Part shown: in pieces, positions 37,437 to 46,759 of the stretch
Layout of the letters: every line of letters begins with the position of its first letter
Numbering within the stretch: position 1 is the first letter of the stretch
DNA from: Clostridium sp. DL-VIII
GTDB taxonomy: Bacteria; Bacillota; Clostridia; Clostridiales; Clostridiaceae
NCBI RefSeq assembly: GCF_000230835.1
Contig: NZ_CM001240.1
Span: 752,501 to 816,500 of the forward strand
Length of the DNA stretch: 64,000 nucleotides
Direction: 5' to 3'
Translations under genes and position numbers: made by a program
The notes under the pieces: model-generated
Seen by the model: the letters and a program-made list of their open reading frames with translations, nothing else
Database searches by the model: none
What the model was told of the DNA's origin: nothing

Positions 37437-39356
37437 TTATTTTAAATTCATTCTTTTTCTTTTTGCAATTATATGAGCTTCAATATTTTTTGCAACTTCA
37501 ACAGGATCATCGCCTAGTGCTATTTTACCGCCAGTTACATCTTCTGCTTTTTGAGTTAAGAGTTCTACTAACTGTGGAGCTCCTGTCATAAAAGGTGTAG
37601 GAGATAAGTGAGTATATGCACCATAAGCTAATGCAAAAATTCCATCTATAGTTGCTTTTTGTTCCATCCATTCAGGAGCTGTAACAGCTATTGGAAGATC
37701 AGATACATCGACATCTAAGTGATCTGCGAGGGCGGTAACCAGCATAGATATTCTTCCAGTGTCAGTGCAGGTTCCGAAACTTAGTACTGGAGGAATTTTT
37801 AATAGGCTACAGACTTCTTTTAATCCCTCACCAGCTATTTCATTAGCAGCGTCAAGCGTACAAAGGCCAGCAACTTCAAGGGCATGATTTCCACAGCCGC
37901 CGCATACCACTAATATATCTCTTTTTATAAGCTCTTTTGTAAGATTTATTGTCATCCAATCCTGCGGACCATTTCTTAAGGTTGAACAGTTTGCAAGAGC
38001 AACAACTCCTTTTATTTTGCCAGCGGCTATTACATCTACTAATGGATCAAGTTTATTTCCAATAGTTCCGAGTACAGCTTCAGTTGAAAAACCAGCAATT
38101 GCTTTTTGTATTTTCTTAGGAACCATTGGAACTATGTTTCTTTCTTTTCTCTTCTTAAAGTTTTCTATTCCAAGTTCAATTAATTTGTCAGCCATCTTAT
38201 CAACTTCAAAAGGCTCATAAGGGATTTTGTACTTAACACCTGGCAAATCTATTATGGTACTTACAGATACTAAAGTTATTTGATATTTTTCAGCATACAT
38301 ATCTATAGCAGGGGGAGAACAGTTTTCCTCCATTGCAAAAACATCAACGGTACCAGTAGCGAGTAATGGTTCAATGGTGAGCCAGTTACCCATGTGACCT
38401 ATAAATACATCATCAACCTCAAATCTTTGCAATAGCTCTTGACCAGTTTCAATAGAGCCTACTATTCTAAGTCCTTTTGCCCCAGCAGCTTTTGCTTTTT
38501 CTTGAATTTCAGAGGTCCTTGCTTTTAATAGAGTTGCAACTCCAGGCCATGGCTGATGACCGTTAAATACTATGTTAACGTAATTAGGGTCCATTATTCC
38601 AAGGTCCATATTAACTTCATGTGGTTTAGGAGTTCCAAATAGTATGTCTTGAACCATTTCAAGTCCTATTTGAGTATTATAAATTGTGGCGATTCCAAGT
38701 CTAAGAGCTTTCATTGCTAAAGAAACATGACTACCATCTACATTTGTAAGGCAGCTGGCTACACAATTTTGTTCCTCATGAACTGTTCCTGCTGGATAAA
38801 TAGCGAGCTTTTTCCATAATTCTTTTCTTTTTTTAGGTGCAAAAGCTTCTACCATTATATTTCTATCTTCTGAATCAACCCTTTGTTGATCCTCAAGTAA
38901 CACAGCTAATTCAATTGCCATATCGTTAATCTGCTTGCTTGTATCTATCCCTACTTTCTCACACATCCACTTAAGTTTATCCACATCAGTAATTTTAAAT
39001 GGAGTTTTTCCCTCACCAGTGGCCTTTAATGTTCTAAAGGCCTCATAAGCATGATGACTGTAAGTACCAGCCCCCATTATGTTTTTTAAAAGAAAGTTTC
39101 TCATTGCCATACCATTTGCTTCTATTCCACATACACCTTTATCCTGCCCAGTCTTTTCGCTTATTCTACATGGACCATTTGAACACAATTGACAGCTTAA
39201 ACCCTCAAGACAAAATTTGCATCTAATTTTTTCTTGTAGTGCGTATCGGTCGAATACATTAGACATTTTATCTTCTCTAATTCGTTTTAGCATTTCTTCA
39301 ACAGAATCATGATAACTTGCTCTTCCTTCAAATTTTTCTAGTGTCTTTTCACTCAT
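37437..39356 (-). CDS. cooS: Anaerobic carbon-monoxide dehydrogenase catalytic subunit
   Basis: 639 residues, normal for CooS. It oxidises CO to CO2 (or the reverse) at a Ni-Fe-S C-cluster. The N-terminal Cys set (CKFCLEGLSCQLCSNGPC, then GVCG) supplies the B and D 4Fe-4S clusters. C-cluster ligands are visible at SHHAYE, VALANCST, VCGGCGNHALE and FGTCTDTGR. No cooF ferredoxin, cooC nickel ATPase or acetyl-CoA synthase genes adjoin it, so it is solitary here and probably uses general ferredoxin. GAAGGAG lies upstream of the start. Monocistronic. Confidence 0.96.
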   Translation of the reverse strand: MSEKTLEKFEGRASYHDSVEEMLKRIREDKMSNVFDRYALQEKIRCKFCLEGLSCQLCSNGPCRISEKTGQDKGVCGIEANGMAMRNFLLKNIMGAGTYSHHAYEAFRTLKATGEGKTPFKITDVDKLKWMCEKVGIDTSKQINDMAIELAVLLEDQQRVDSEDRNIMVEAFAPKKRKELWKKLAIYPAGTVHEEQNCVASCLTNVDGSHVSLAMKALRLGIATIYNTQIGLEMVQDILFGTPKPHEVNMDLGIMDPNYVNIVFNGHQPWPGVATLLKARTSEIQEKAKAAGAKGLRIVGSIETGQELLQRFEVDDVFIGHMGNWLTIEPLLATGTVDVFAMEENCSPPAIDMYAEKYQITLVSVSTIIDLPGVKYKIPYEPFEVDKMADKLIELGIENFKKRKERNIVPMVPKKIQKAIAGFSTEAVLGTIGNKLDPLVDVIAAGKIKGVVALANCSTLRNGPQDWMTINLTKELIKRDILVVCGGCGNHALEVAGLCTLDAANEIAGEGLKEVCSLLKIPPVLSFGTCTDTGRISMLVTALADHLDVDVSDLPIAVTAPEWMEQKATIDGIFALAYGAYTHLSPTPFMTGAPQLVELLTQKAEDVTGGKIALGDDPVEVAKNIEAHIIAKRKRMNLK

Positions 39357-39645
39357 AAAATTTCCGCTCCTTCAATATAAAAATAGATTTAATGATTTGA
39401 AACATTTATCAATTACAAACATCAAATACTAATTTTCCCTATAGAAGGATTAATTATGTATTTGAATCAATCTATTTGCTTTACTTGAGAGGAGTCTTAG
39501 ATTAAATATCTGAAGAAATAAGACCAAAATTAGTGTGAAATATTATTTTTATATTAAATTAGAGATAAAGGGAATAATAATTAAATAAATACAGATAATA
39601 AAATAAAATAGCTTAAAAACATATATAATTGGAAAAATGTTTACA

Positions 39646-39715
39646 TTGACAATGTGGTACTATAAATGATAAAATAGTTGTTTTACTTGACAATTAAAGC
39701 TTTTTAATATATAAT
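39646..39715 (+). promoter_or_regulatory. Tandem sigma-A promoters of veg
   Basis: P1: TTGACA (39646-39651), 18 bases, TAAAAT (39670-39675). P2: TTGACA (39687-39692), 17 bases, TATAAT (39710-39715), a perfect consensus promoter 24 bases before the start codon. The gap 39357-39645 is otherwise AT-rich and empty. Strong vegetative expression is expected, in line with veg in Bacillus. Confidence 0.85.
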
Positions 39716-39739
39716 GTAATATGAAAGAGGGTGTTTATT

Positions 39740-39982
39740 ATGGAAAAAGTCAAAACTATCGCTTCCATTAAAAATGATATAGAGAGACATATAGGGCAGA
39801 AAGTTACTCTAAAAGCTAATGGTGGAAGAAAAAAGATTTTAGTTAATGATGGCATAATTGAAAGTGTATACCCAAGTATTTTTGTTATTAGATTAAAAAA
39901 TGACACCCAAAGGACCGTGACTTATAGCTATTCAGATGTATTAACAAAGACTGTACAATTGGTATTTCCATCTAGAATATAA
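39740..39982 (+). CDS. veg: Veg family protein
   Basis: 80 residues from ATG 39740 (AGAGGG 7 to 9 bases upstream; an in-frame GTG at 39731 is less likely). The sequence IKNDIERHIGQKVTLKANGGRKK.. and SVYPSIFVIRLKN...RTVTYSYSDVLTKTVQL matches Veg, a small beta-barrel protein conserved in Firmicutes that stimulates biofilm gene expression in B. subtilis. It is single and has strong promoters and its own terminator. Confidence 0.95.
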   Translation: MEKVKTIASIKNDIERHIGQKVTLKANGGRKKILVNDGIIESVYPSIFVIRLKNDTQRTVTYSYSDVLTKTVQLVFPSRI

Positions 39983-40010
39983 ACTTCGATTAAATCGGAG
40001 TTTTTTTTAT
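39981..40010 (+). terminator. Rho-independent terminator of veg
   Basis: AACTTCGAT / ATCGGAGTT stem (one G-T pair) with a TAA loop and eight T residues, directly at the veg stop. Confidence 0.88.
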
Positions 40011-40200
40011 ATAAGAACAATTTAAAAATATAAACATGAAAAAGTGACCGAAAATTAGAATATACTACAATAATTTTTTATATTAGGTATTTTTGTAGAA
40101 GTTAATAGAAAAGACTGTAAATAATTCATGATGAATAACATAAAATTCTATAATAAGACGAAAATTCTTATTATTTTATGAAATTATATAAAATAAAAAA

Positions 40201-40226
40201 GAAAGATGGTGGGTTTCCATCTTTCA
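40201..40226. repeat. Hairpin in the veg-sipL gap
   Basis: GAAAGATGG / CCATCTTTC with a TGGGTTT loop, in an otherwise AT-rich gap (40011-40467). No T run follows. It could be a leader structure of the next gene. I see no gene in this gap. Confidence 0.45.
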
Positions 40227-40467
40227 ACTATGGTATAAAAGGGTATTGAGAATTTATGAGAGGTTATATGGTCAATAACCAATTACTATAATACGACAAA
40301 AAAATATATATGTCAATAAAAAAATAAAAAAAATTTAAAAAAGTTTTTACATGGATTTTACAATGCTTTTGTCTAATTTCCATATTAAATGTAAGAATAT
40401 ATCTATCATAAACTTATGGTAATACGTATATAAATAAATAATAGGAATTTTATGGAGGTATGGAAAT

Positions 40468-42030
40468 ATGGCAGACATGGATATTGTAAAGGAAAATGTG
40501 CAATTCGAACAATTGCTTAGGGAAAATAATACGAATACAGTTTTAAAAGATGAATATCTGATTCCAGATACACATCCGGATGTACAAGAAATACTAACTA
40601 TTGAAGCAAGACCAATGATTGTTAATAAAGAACTTATTGGAGATAAAATGGTAATTGAAGGAAAGGTAGAGTATACAGTAATATATTTAGCTAAGGAAGA
40701 TGGACTTGCTGTAAATTCAGTTAATTATAATCAAAATTTCACAAACAATATTGATTTAAATCAAGGAGAAAACAAAGTTTTTTGTGAAGCTGATTGCAAT
40801 GTTGAACATATTGAAGCGGCTATAATGAATGAAAGAAAAATATCTATTCAAGGGGTAATTGCTATTGGATGGGAACTTTATAAGAGTAATGAATTTGAAT
40901 TTGTAAAGGATATTGAAGGTAGTGATGATGTAGAAATTTTAAAGAATACAGAAACAATAAATAAAATTAGTGCAGCTGAAGATATGGAGCTAGTTGGCAA
41001 ATCCATGATTAGAGTTGGAATGGATAAACCACAAATAAGCAAGATATTAAGATGTTCATTATTATTGCATAAAAGAGAAATAAAAATTGCGGAAGATAAG
41101 GTTTATCTTGGATGCTACTGCAAATTGAATATTTTATATAAAGGTGATGATTCTAAAGATATAATTCCTTTAGAAGATGATATTTATTTATCAAAGGAAG
41201 AAGAAATTGAAGGAATTACACCTGATATGATTCCAACAGTATCTTATGAAATATCAAATAATGATTTAATGTTAGAGGAAGATGATTTAGGAGAAGTCAG
41301 AATTATAAATAATGAATTTGTAGTTAAGGCAGGCATTAAGATATTCTCTAAGGAAAACATAGATACAATTAAAGATGCATATTCTACAAAGTGCTCTCTT
41401 GGACTTCAAAAAGATGAGCATGAAGTTGGAATCCTTCATGGAGTAAATAATTCAGAATCAACAATTAAACACAATATTCAACTAAAGGAAAATAATTTAA
41501 GGCCAGAACATATTATATTTGCAAGCGGAACAATAATATTAACAGATAAACAGGTTGTGAAGGATAGAATTGTTGTAGAAGGAATTATTAAAGCAGATGT
41601 ATTATATAAGACGAACGATGATGAAAGATATTTAGCAAGTATCAAAGCTGAAATACCATTCTCATCAGCAATTGATATTTTTGGTGCTGATGAAAATATG
41701 AAATGTATAACAAAAGGAAATTTAGAAAACATAGATGCAGCACTGGAAGGGAATAGTATAGCAATAAAAGCTACTATAGTATTATCAGGTAAAATTTTGT
41801 ATGAGATGAATAAGGAATTTGTTACTGATATAATTGAAGAAGAGGGAGAGATTCCAGAAAAAAAGGCAAGTATAACAATTTATGTTGTAGGAGAAGGAGA
41901 TAATTATTGGAACTTAGCTAAAAAATATAATACAACAATTGATAAGTTGATTAAAATAAATAAAATTGAGGATCCAGAACATATTGAAGTAGGACAGAAA
42001 TTAATAATTCCAGGAAAAGCAATTTTTTAA
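40468..42030 (+). CDS. SPOCS (DUF3794) and LysM protein, SipL-like spore envelope morphogen
   Basis: 520 residues. The N-terminal opening with QLLRENNTNTVLKDEYLIPDTHPDVQEIL starts the first of the repeated SPOCS/DUF3794 beta domains, and others follow to about residue 440. A C-terminal LysM domain (about 468-516; VVGEGDNYWNLAKKYNTTIDKL, then IEVGQKLIIPG) binds glycan. This is the architecture of SipL, which in C. difficile joins SpoIVA during coat assembly. Its position between veg and ispE is conserved in many clostridia. GGAGGT precedes the start, and the terminator that follows is strong. Confidence 0.85.
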   Translation: MADMDIVKENVQFEQLLRENNTNTVLKDEYLIPDTHPDVQEILTIEARPMIVNKELIGDKMVIEGKVEYTVIYLAKEDGLAVNSVNYNQNFTNNIDLNQGENKVFCEADCNVEHIEAAIMNERKISIQGVIAIGWELYKSNEFEFVKDIEGSDDVEILKNTETINKISAAEDMELVGKSMIRVGMDKPQISKILRCSLLLHKREIKIAEDKVYLGCYCKLNILYKGDDSKDIIPLEDDIYLSKEEEIEGITPDMIPTVSYEISNNDLMLEEDDLGEVRIINNEFVVKAGIKIFSKENIDTIKDAYSTKCSLGLQKDEHEVGILHGVNNSESTIKHNIQLKENNLRPEHIIFASGTIILTDKQVVKDRIVVEGIIKADVLYKTNDDERYLASIKAEIPFSSAIDIFGADENMKCITKGNLENIDAALEGNSIAIKATIVLSGKILYEMNKEFVTDIIEEEGEIPEKKASITIYVVGEGDNYWNLAKKYNTTIDKLIKINKIEDPEHIEVGQKLIIPGKAIF

Positions 42031-42055
42031 AAAAGCATAGAAGATTCATATTTAG

Positions 42056-42104
42056 AGAGATACTTAGAAAACATTTTTTAGTTTTTTAGGTATCTCTTTT
42101 TATT
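42056..42104 (+). terminator. Rho-independent terminator after the sipL-like gene
   Basis: A 17-base arm (42056-42072) pairs with 42081-42097, with a few G-T pairs and an 8-base T-rich loop, followed by a T run. It insulates the sipL-like gene from the cyanophycin operon. Confidence 0.85.
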
Positions 42105-42245
42105 TAAGAAAAATCAGATGATTTTCTGCTTTAATTTGGTGCTTACAATTTCCCACTTGTAACTAGTAACATCTGTGGTTATTTTTTGAATAAATATAAA
42201 AATTGGTGGAAAGAATATTTAATGCATGATATGAGGTGATAATAT

Positions 42246-43091
42246 TTGAAAACTATATTAAGTGGAAATTTAATAATCATTGGAGGTGCTGAAGATAAAG
42301 AAGGGAAAAAAGAAATTTTAAGAAGAGTATGTGATTCTATAGATAAAGACAAAGATATGCTCCTTGTTGCAACAATAGCAACTGAATATCCTAAAGAAGC
42401 TGCTAATAAGTATAAAGAAGTCTTTGGAGAATTAAAAGTAAGAAATATTAAGATACTTGATATTAATGAACGAACTGAGGCATATGATGAAATGAATGTG
42501 GAACTTATAAAGGAATCATCATTAATATTTTTCACTGGCGGAGATCAGTTAAGAATAACAAGCTTAATAGGTGGAACTCCAATTTATGATGCGTTAAGAG
42601 AGGCGTGCCATAAAGGAACATTTATTGTAGGAACTTCTGCTGGAGCATCCGTCATGAGCGATACGATGATAGTTCAAGGGAAAGATGAAGATTCACCAAG
42701 AAAATGTACATTAAAAATGTCTCCTGGATTAGGTTTAATTAAGGATGTTATAATTGATCAACATTTCGCCCAAAGAGGAAGAATAGGGAGATTGTTAACT
42801 GGAATCGCGCAAAATCCTGAAGTATTAGGAATAGGAATAGATGAAAATACAGGAATAATAGTGAATCAGTCAGGTTTAATAGAAGTTATAGGGGAAGGTG
42901 CGGTTTATTTTATTGATGGCAGCACAATTACATATACTAATGTTTCAGAACTATATTCTGATGATATTTTAAGTATGCACAATGTAAAATTGCATATATT
43001 GACGAATAAAAGTAAATTCGATCTTAGAAAAAAGTCACCTTTTGAGGAGGAAAAAAACAATCATGAAGATAATACAAAAGAGAATATATGA
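42246..43091 (+). CDS. cphB: Cyanophycinase (peptidase S51)
   Basis: 281 residues from a TTG start at 42246, supported by GAGGTGAT about 7 bases upstream and by the conserved opening (LIIIGGAEDKEGKKEIL) beginning at once. It cleaves cyanophycin to beta-Asp-Arg dipeptides. The serine-peptidase motif GTSAGASVMS has nucleophile Ser 131, and FFTGGDQLRI and DQHFAQRGRIGRL are family segments. It overlaps cphA by 29 bases. The weak TTG start may hold the hydrolase below the synthetase. Cytoplasmic. Confidence 0.94.
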   Translation: MKTILSGNLIIIGGAEDKEGKKEILRRVCDSIDKDKDMLLVATIATEYPKEAANKYKEVFGELKVRNIKILDINERTEAYDEMNVELIKESSLIFFTGGDQLRITSLIGGTPIYDALREACHKGTFIVGTSAGASVMSDTMIVQGKDEDSPRKCTLKMSPGLGLIKDVIIDQHFAQRGRIGRLLTGIAQNPEVLGIGIDENTGIIVNQSGLIEVIGEGAVYFIDGSTITYTNVSELYSDDILSMHNVKLHILTNKSKFDLRKKSPFEEEKNNHEDNTKENI

Positions 43092-45702
43092 AGGACAAAA
43101 CATTTATTCCCATAAAAAGTGTATAAGACTGGATGTTGATTTAGAAGGATATTCGGAAATACCAAGCAATGAGATAAATAATTTTAATTTCAATCTTGTT
43201 AATTTAATACCTGAATTAAAAACTCATAGATGTGGAATTGATGAAGAAGGAGGCTTTGTTAAAAGATTAAAAGAAGGAACTTATTTAGCACATATTTGTG
43301 AACACATTATAATAGCAATACAAAACAATTTAGGTATAGATGCTGCTTATGGAAAAGCAAGAGAGATTAAAGGTGAAATATATTATGTTATTGTGCAATA
43401 TGAGTATAAAAACACAGTAATAGAAATAGCTAGTTTGGCAGTTGATATAATCAATTCTTTAATAAATCAAAACCCTATAAATTTTAAAGGAAGAATGAAT
43501 ATTATAAAAGATATATTAAAGAATGAGCAAATAGGTTCAACAACAAAAGCTATTTGTGATGCTGCCAAAGAGTATAACCTTCCAGTTATGCAGCTTGGAG
43601 ATAGCAATATATATCAAATAGGATATGGTAAAAAAGGCAGGATTATTGAAGCTTCTATAGGAAATAAAACTGCATGTGTAGGAGTAGATATTTCTTGTGA
43701 TAAGCTTTTAACCAAACAACTACTTCAGGATCAAAATATTCCTGTCGCAGAAGGGGGAAAAGTACTAAATTTAATTGATTTATTGCAGAAAGCAGAAAAA
43801 ATAGGATATCCAGTAGTGCTAAAACCACAGTGTGGAAATAAAGGTCAGGGAGTAAAGCTCAATATAAAAAATCAAAGACAATTAGTAAGTTCATATATCG
43901 ATTTAAAGAAAAAACAAAAGGAGATTATTATCGAAAAGTACTTTGAGGGTAATGATTATAGAGTTTGCGTAGTAAACTATAAAGTGGAAGCAGCAGCTTT
44001 AAGAATAGCACCTCTTGTAATAGGTAACGGTAAAGATAGCATAAAAAGATTAATTGATATTGTTAATGAAAATCCGTTAAGAGGAGAAGATCATGAGAAA
44101 GCATTAACAAAAATAAAGATAGATTCAGAGTTAATTGGTAACCTATTAAAAAGGGGATTTAAGCTGGAGTATATACCTGAAAAGGGAGAAAAGGTATTAT
44201 TAAGAGAAAATGCAAATCTTTCAACTGGTGGTATGGCAATAGATTGTACAGAAGAAATTTGTGAAGAAAATATAGAATTCTGTATAAATGCAGCTAAAGC
44301 TTTAGGGTTAGATATATGTGGAGTGGATATTTGTGCACGAGATATAGGTATTCCTCTTGAAAGAAATAATGGTGTTGTATTAGAAATAAACGCTGCACCA
44401 GGAATAAGAATGCATCACTTTCCTTCAAAAGGTAAGCCTCGTAACGTTGGTAAGGCAATACTAAAGATGTTATATGATGAAAAGCCTAAGAATATACCTG
44501 TAATATCTATAACGGGAACTAATGGAAAAACAACGACCACAAGATTAATAAGCCATGTATTAAGAAAAATGGGAAATAATGTTGGTATGACATCAACAGA
44601 CGGTATATACTTGAATGATAAATGTATTCATAAGGGTGATGATTCTGGATTTAAGAGTGCAAGGACAATATTGACTAACAGAGATGTAGAGATAGCAGTT
44701 TTAGAAACTGCTAGAGGTGGTTTGGTAAAGAAAGGATTAGCATATGACTTAGCAGATGTAGCTATAATAACAAATATAACTAATGATCACCTGGGGTTAG
44801 ATGAAATTAATTCTATTGAAGAATTAAGTATGGTAAAGGCATTAGTCGGGGAAGCAGTAAAAAGTGATGGGTTTGTGGTAGTAAATGCTGATGATAAGTA
44901 TAGTAAAACTATAATAAATAGATTTGCAGCTGAGAAGATTTATTTTTCTAAATCTAAAGAAAACCCACTAATAAAAGAGAATATTTCAAATGGAAAAATA
45001 GCTGTATTTGTTGAAGATAATAAGATATGTGTAATCAATAATAATAGAAAGTATGAAATAATTTCAGTTGAAGAATTACCAATATCTTATGGTGGGAAAT
45101 TGGAGTATAACATTGAAAATGCAATGGCAGCTTGTGCAGGTTTAGTAGGTCTAAAAGTTGATTATTGTATGATTTCAAAAGGTTTTATGGACTTTAATTT
45201 AGATGATAAATTTAATAGAGGAAGATTTAATGTGTATGACTGTTATGATAGAACAGTTATTTTAGATTATGCTCACAATATTGAAGGATATAAAGCAGTA
45301 ATCTCTTCATTAAAAAAGATTAAGGGGAAAAATAACTTAATTGGAGTCATTGGAATACCTGGAGACAGAAAGAATGATATAGGATATGCAATTGGAGAAA
45401 TATGTGCAAATAATTTCGACAAAATAGTGATAAAAGAAGATAAAGATAAAAGAGGCAGACGAAGTGGAGAAATTGCAGAGTTACTAAAAACAGCTATATT
45501 AAATAATAATAAAGATGCTAAGATAAAAATACGGTTGGATGAAGTTGAGGCATTAAAACATGCTATAGAAGTAAGTGAAAAAGGTGATATAATTGTAGTG
45601 TTTTATGAAAAATTAAATCCACTTTTAGAGTTTATAAGAGAAGAAAATATAAAGGATATAGAATTTGAAGATAAAAGTTATAAGCAATATAAAGGAGTAT
45701 GA
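43063..45702 (+). CDS. cphA: Cyanophycin synthetase
   Basis: 879 residues from ATG 43063 (GAGGAGG upstream). It polymerises Asp and Arg into cyanophycin, a nitrogen-storage polymer, using ATP. Domains in order: an N-terminal domain (about 1-160), an ATP-grasp domain (GYPVVLKPQCGNKGQGV.. to ..LEINAAPGIRMHHFPS, about 215-450), and a Mur-ligase-like domain with P-loop GTNGKTTTTR (Lys 489) and DYAHNIEGY. The order synthetase-after-hydrolase with a 29-base overlap gives one operon. Well known in cyanobacteria, sporadic in clostridia. Confidence 0.96.
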   Translation: MKIIQKRIYEGQNIYSHKKCIRLDVDLEGYSEIPSNEINNFNFNLVNLIPELKTHRCGIDEEGGFVKRLKEGTYLAHICEHIIIAIQNNLGIDAAYGKAREIKGEIYYVIVQYEYKNTVIEIASLAVDIINSLINQNPINFKGRMNIIKDILKNEQIGSTTKAICDAAKEYNLPVMQLGDSNIYQIGYGKKGRIIEASIGNKTACVGVDISCDKLLTKQLLQDQNIPVAEGGKVLNLIDLLQKAEKIGYPVVLKPQCGNKGQGVKLNIKNQRQLVSSYIDLKKKQKEIIIEKYFEGNDYRVCVVNYKVEAAALRIAPLVIGNGKDSIKRLIDIVNENPLRGEDHEKALTKIKIDSELIGNLLKRGFKLEYIPEKGEKVLLRENANLSTGGMAIDCTEEICEENIEFCINAAKALGLDICGVDICARDIGIPLERNNGVVLEINAAPGIRMHHFPSKGKPRNVGKAILKMLYDEKPKNIPVISITGTNGKTTTTRLISHVLRKMGNNVGMTSTDGIYLNDKCIHKGDDSGFKSARTILTNRDVEIAVLETARGGLVKKGLAYDLADVAIITNITNDHLGLDEINSIEELSMVKALVGEAVKSDGFVVVNADDKYSKTIINRFAAEKIYFSKSKENPLIKENISNGKIAVFVEDNKICVINNNRKYEIISVEELPISYGGKLEYNIENAMAACAGLVGLKVDYCMISKGFMDFNLDDKFNRGRFNVYDCYDRTVILDYAHNIEGYKAVISSLKKIKGKNNLIGVIGIPGDRKNDIGYAIGEICANNFDKIVIKEDKDKRGRRSGEIAELLKTAILNNNKDAKIKIRLDEVEALKHAIEVSEKGDIIVVFYEKLNPLLEFIREENIKDIEFEDKSYKQYKGV

Positions 45703-45847
45703 TTGTAAAAATATATAAATACTTTATTTGTTATAAGTACTCACGCATGAACTTTAAACGATTTTTATAGAAACCTTTTTAAACAACTTAATTAGACAAG
45801 AATTTTTACCTATGATAGAATATTGTTAAAATAAGTAGAAAGGATAT

Positions 45848-46696
45848 ATGAAAATGGAGATTAAGGCTTATGCGAAAATCAATATTGCCTTAGATATTGT
45901 AGGGAAAAGAGATGATGGATATCATCTTCTAAGGATGATAATGCAGACAATAGATTTGTACGATATAATTGAAATTGAGAAAAATTCTTCAGGAATAAAC
46001 ATAAAATGCAATAAGCATTATGTCCCAACAGATGAAAGGAATTTAGCATATAGAGCAGCAAAACTGTTTAAAGAAACCTATTCCATTAATGATGGGGTTG
46101 ATATAAATTTAACTAAAAATATACCAGTTTCAGCTGGGCTAGCGGGAGGAAGTACTGATGCAGCAGGTGTTCTAAAGCTGATGAATAAAATATTCAACAT
46201 AAATGCAAGTGCTGATGAATTAAGGATGTTAGGATTAAAGCTTGGAGCTGATGTTCCATACTGTATAGAAGGTGGAACAGCATTATGTGAAGGAATTGGA
46301 GAAAAAATCACTACATTAAAGAAATTCAAAGATAAGATATTAGTTCTAATAAAACCGCCTTTTGGAGTATCAACTAAGGAAGTTTACAAAGCTTTTGATA
46401 TGTCAAAGGTTATATTTCATCCTAAAATAGATAATCTAATAGAAAAAATGAAAAGTGATGATATTTACTTTGTGGCAGAGAACATGAAAAATTTATTAGA
46501 AAATGTTACTTTGAGAAAGCATAAGGTTATTATGAATATTAAGGACGAAGTTAAATTAAATGGTGCTATAGGAACTTTAATGAGTGGCAGCGGACCTACG
46601 GTTTTTGCATTTTTTGATGATATGTTAAAGGCACAAATGTGCTATGATAATATGAAGAATAAGTATAAGGATGTATTTATAACAAGAACAATTTAA
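45848..46696 (+). CDS. ispE: 4-diphosphocytidyl-2-C-methyl-D-erythritol kinase
   Basis: 282 residues, GHMP-kinase family. It phosphorylates the 2-hydroxyl of CDP-ME in the MEP pathway to isoprenoids. Motifs: opening AKINIALDIVGKRDDGYH, GHMP ATP loop PVSAGLAGGSTDAAG, GADVPYC, and the C-terminal LMSGSGPTVFAF. A second in-frame ATG lies two codons in; the first is kept, with AAAGGAT upstream. spoIIR follows 63 bases later (to its chosen start). Confidence 0.96.
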   Translation: MKMEIKAYAKINIALDIVGKRDDGYHLLRMIMQTIDLYDIIEIEKNSSGINIKCNKHYVPTDERNLAYRAAKLFKETYSINDGVDINLTKNIPVSAGLAGGSTDAAGVLKLMNKIFNINASADELRMLGLKLGADVPYCIEGGTALCEGIGEKITTLKKFKDKILVLIKPPFGVSTKEVYKAFDMSKVIFHPKIDNLIEKMKSDDIYFVAENMKNLLENVTLRKHKVIMNIKDEVKLNGAIGTLMSGSGPTVFAFFDDMLKAQMCYDNMKNKYKDVFITRTI

Positions 46697-46714
46697 TATT
46701 AACTAATGTATAAA

Positions 46715-46754
46715 AAACCTCCAAGTGGTAATACTTTCAACTACAAGGGGGTTT
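46715..46754 (+). promoter_or_regulatory. Hairpin that hides the spoIIR ribosome-binding site
   Basis: AAACCTCC (46715-46722) is complementary to GGGGGTTT (46747-46754), and an inner GTGG/CTAC pair extends the stem across a symmetrical AA/AA bulge. The right arm contains the AAGGGGG ribosome site of spoIIR (start 46760). It could restrict translation or act as a leaky terminator; no T run of terminator strength follows. Confidence 0.6.
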
Positions 46755-46759
46755 GTTGT

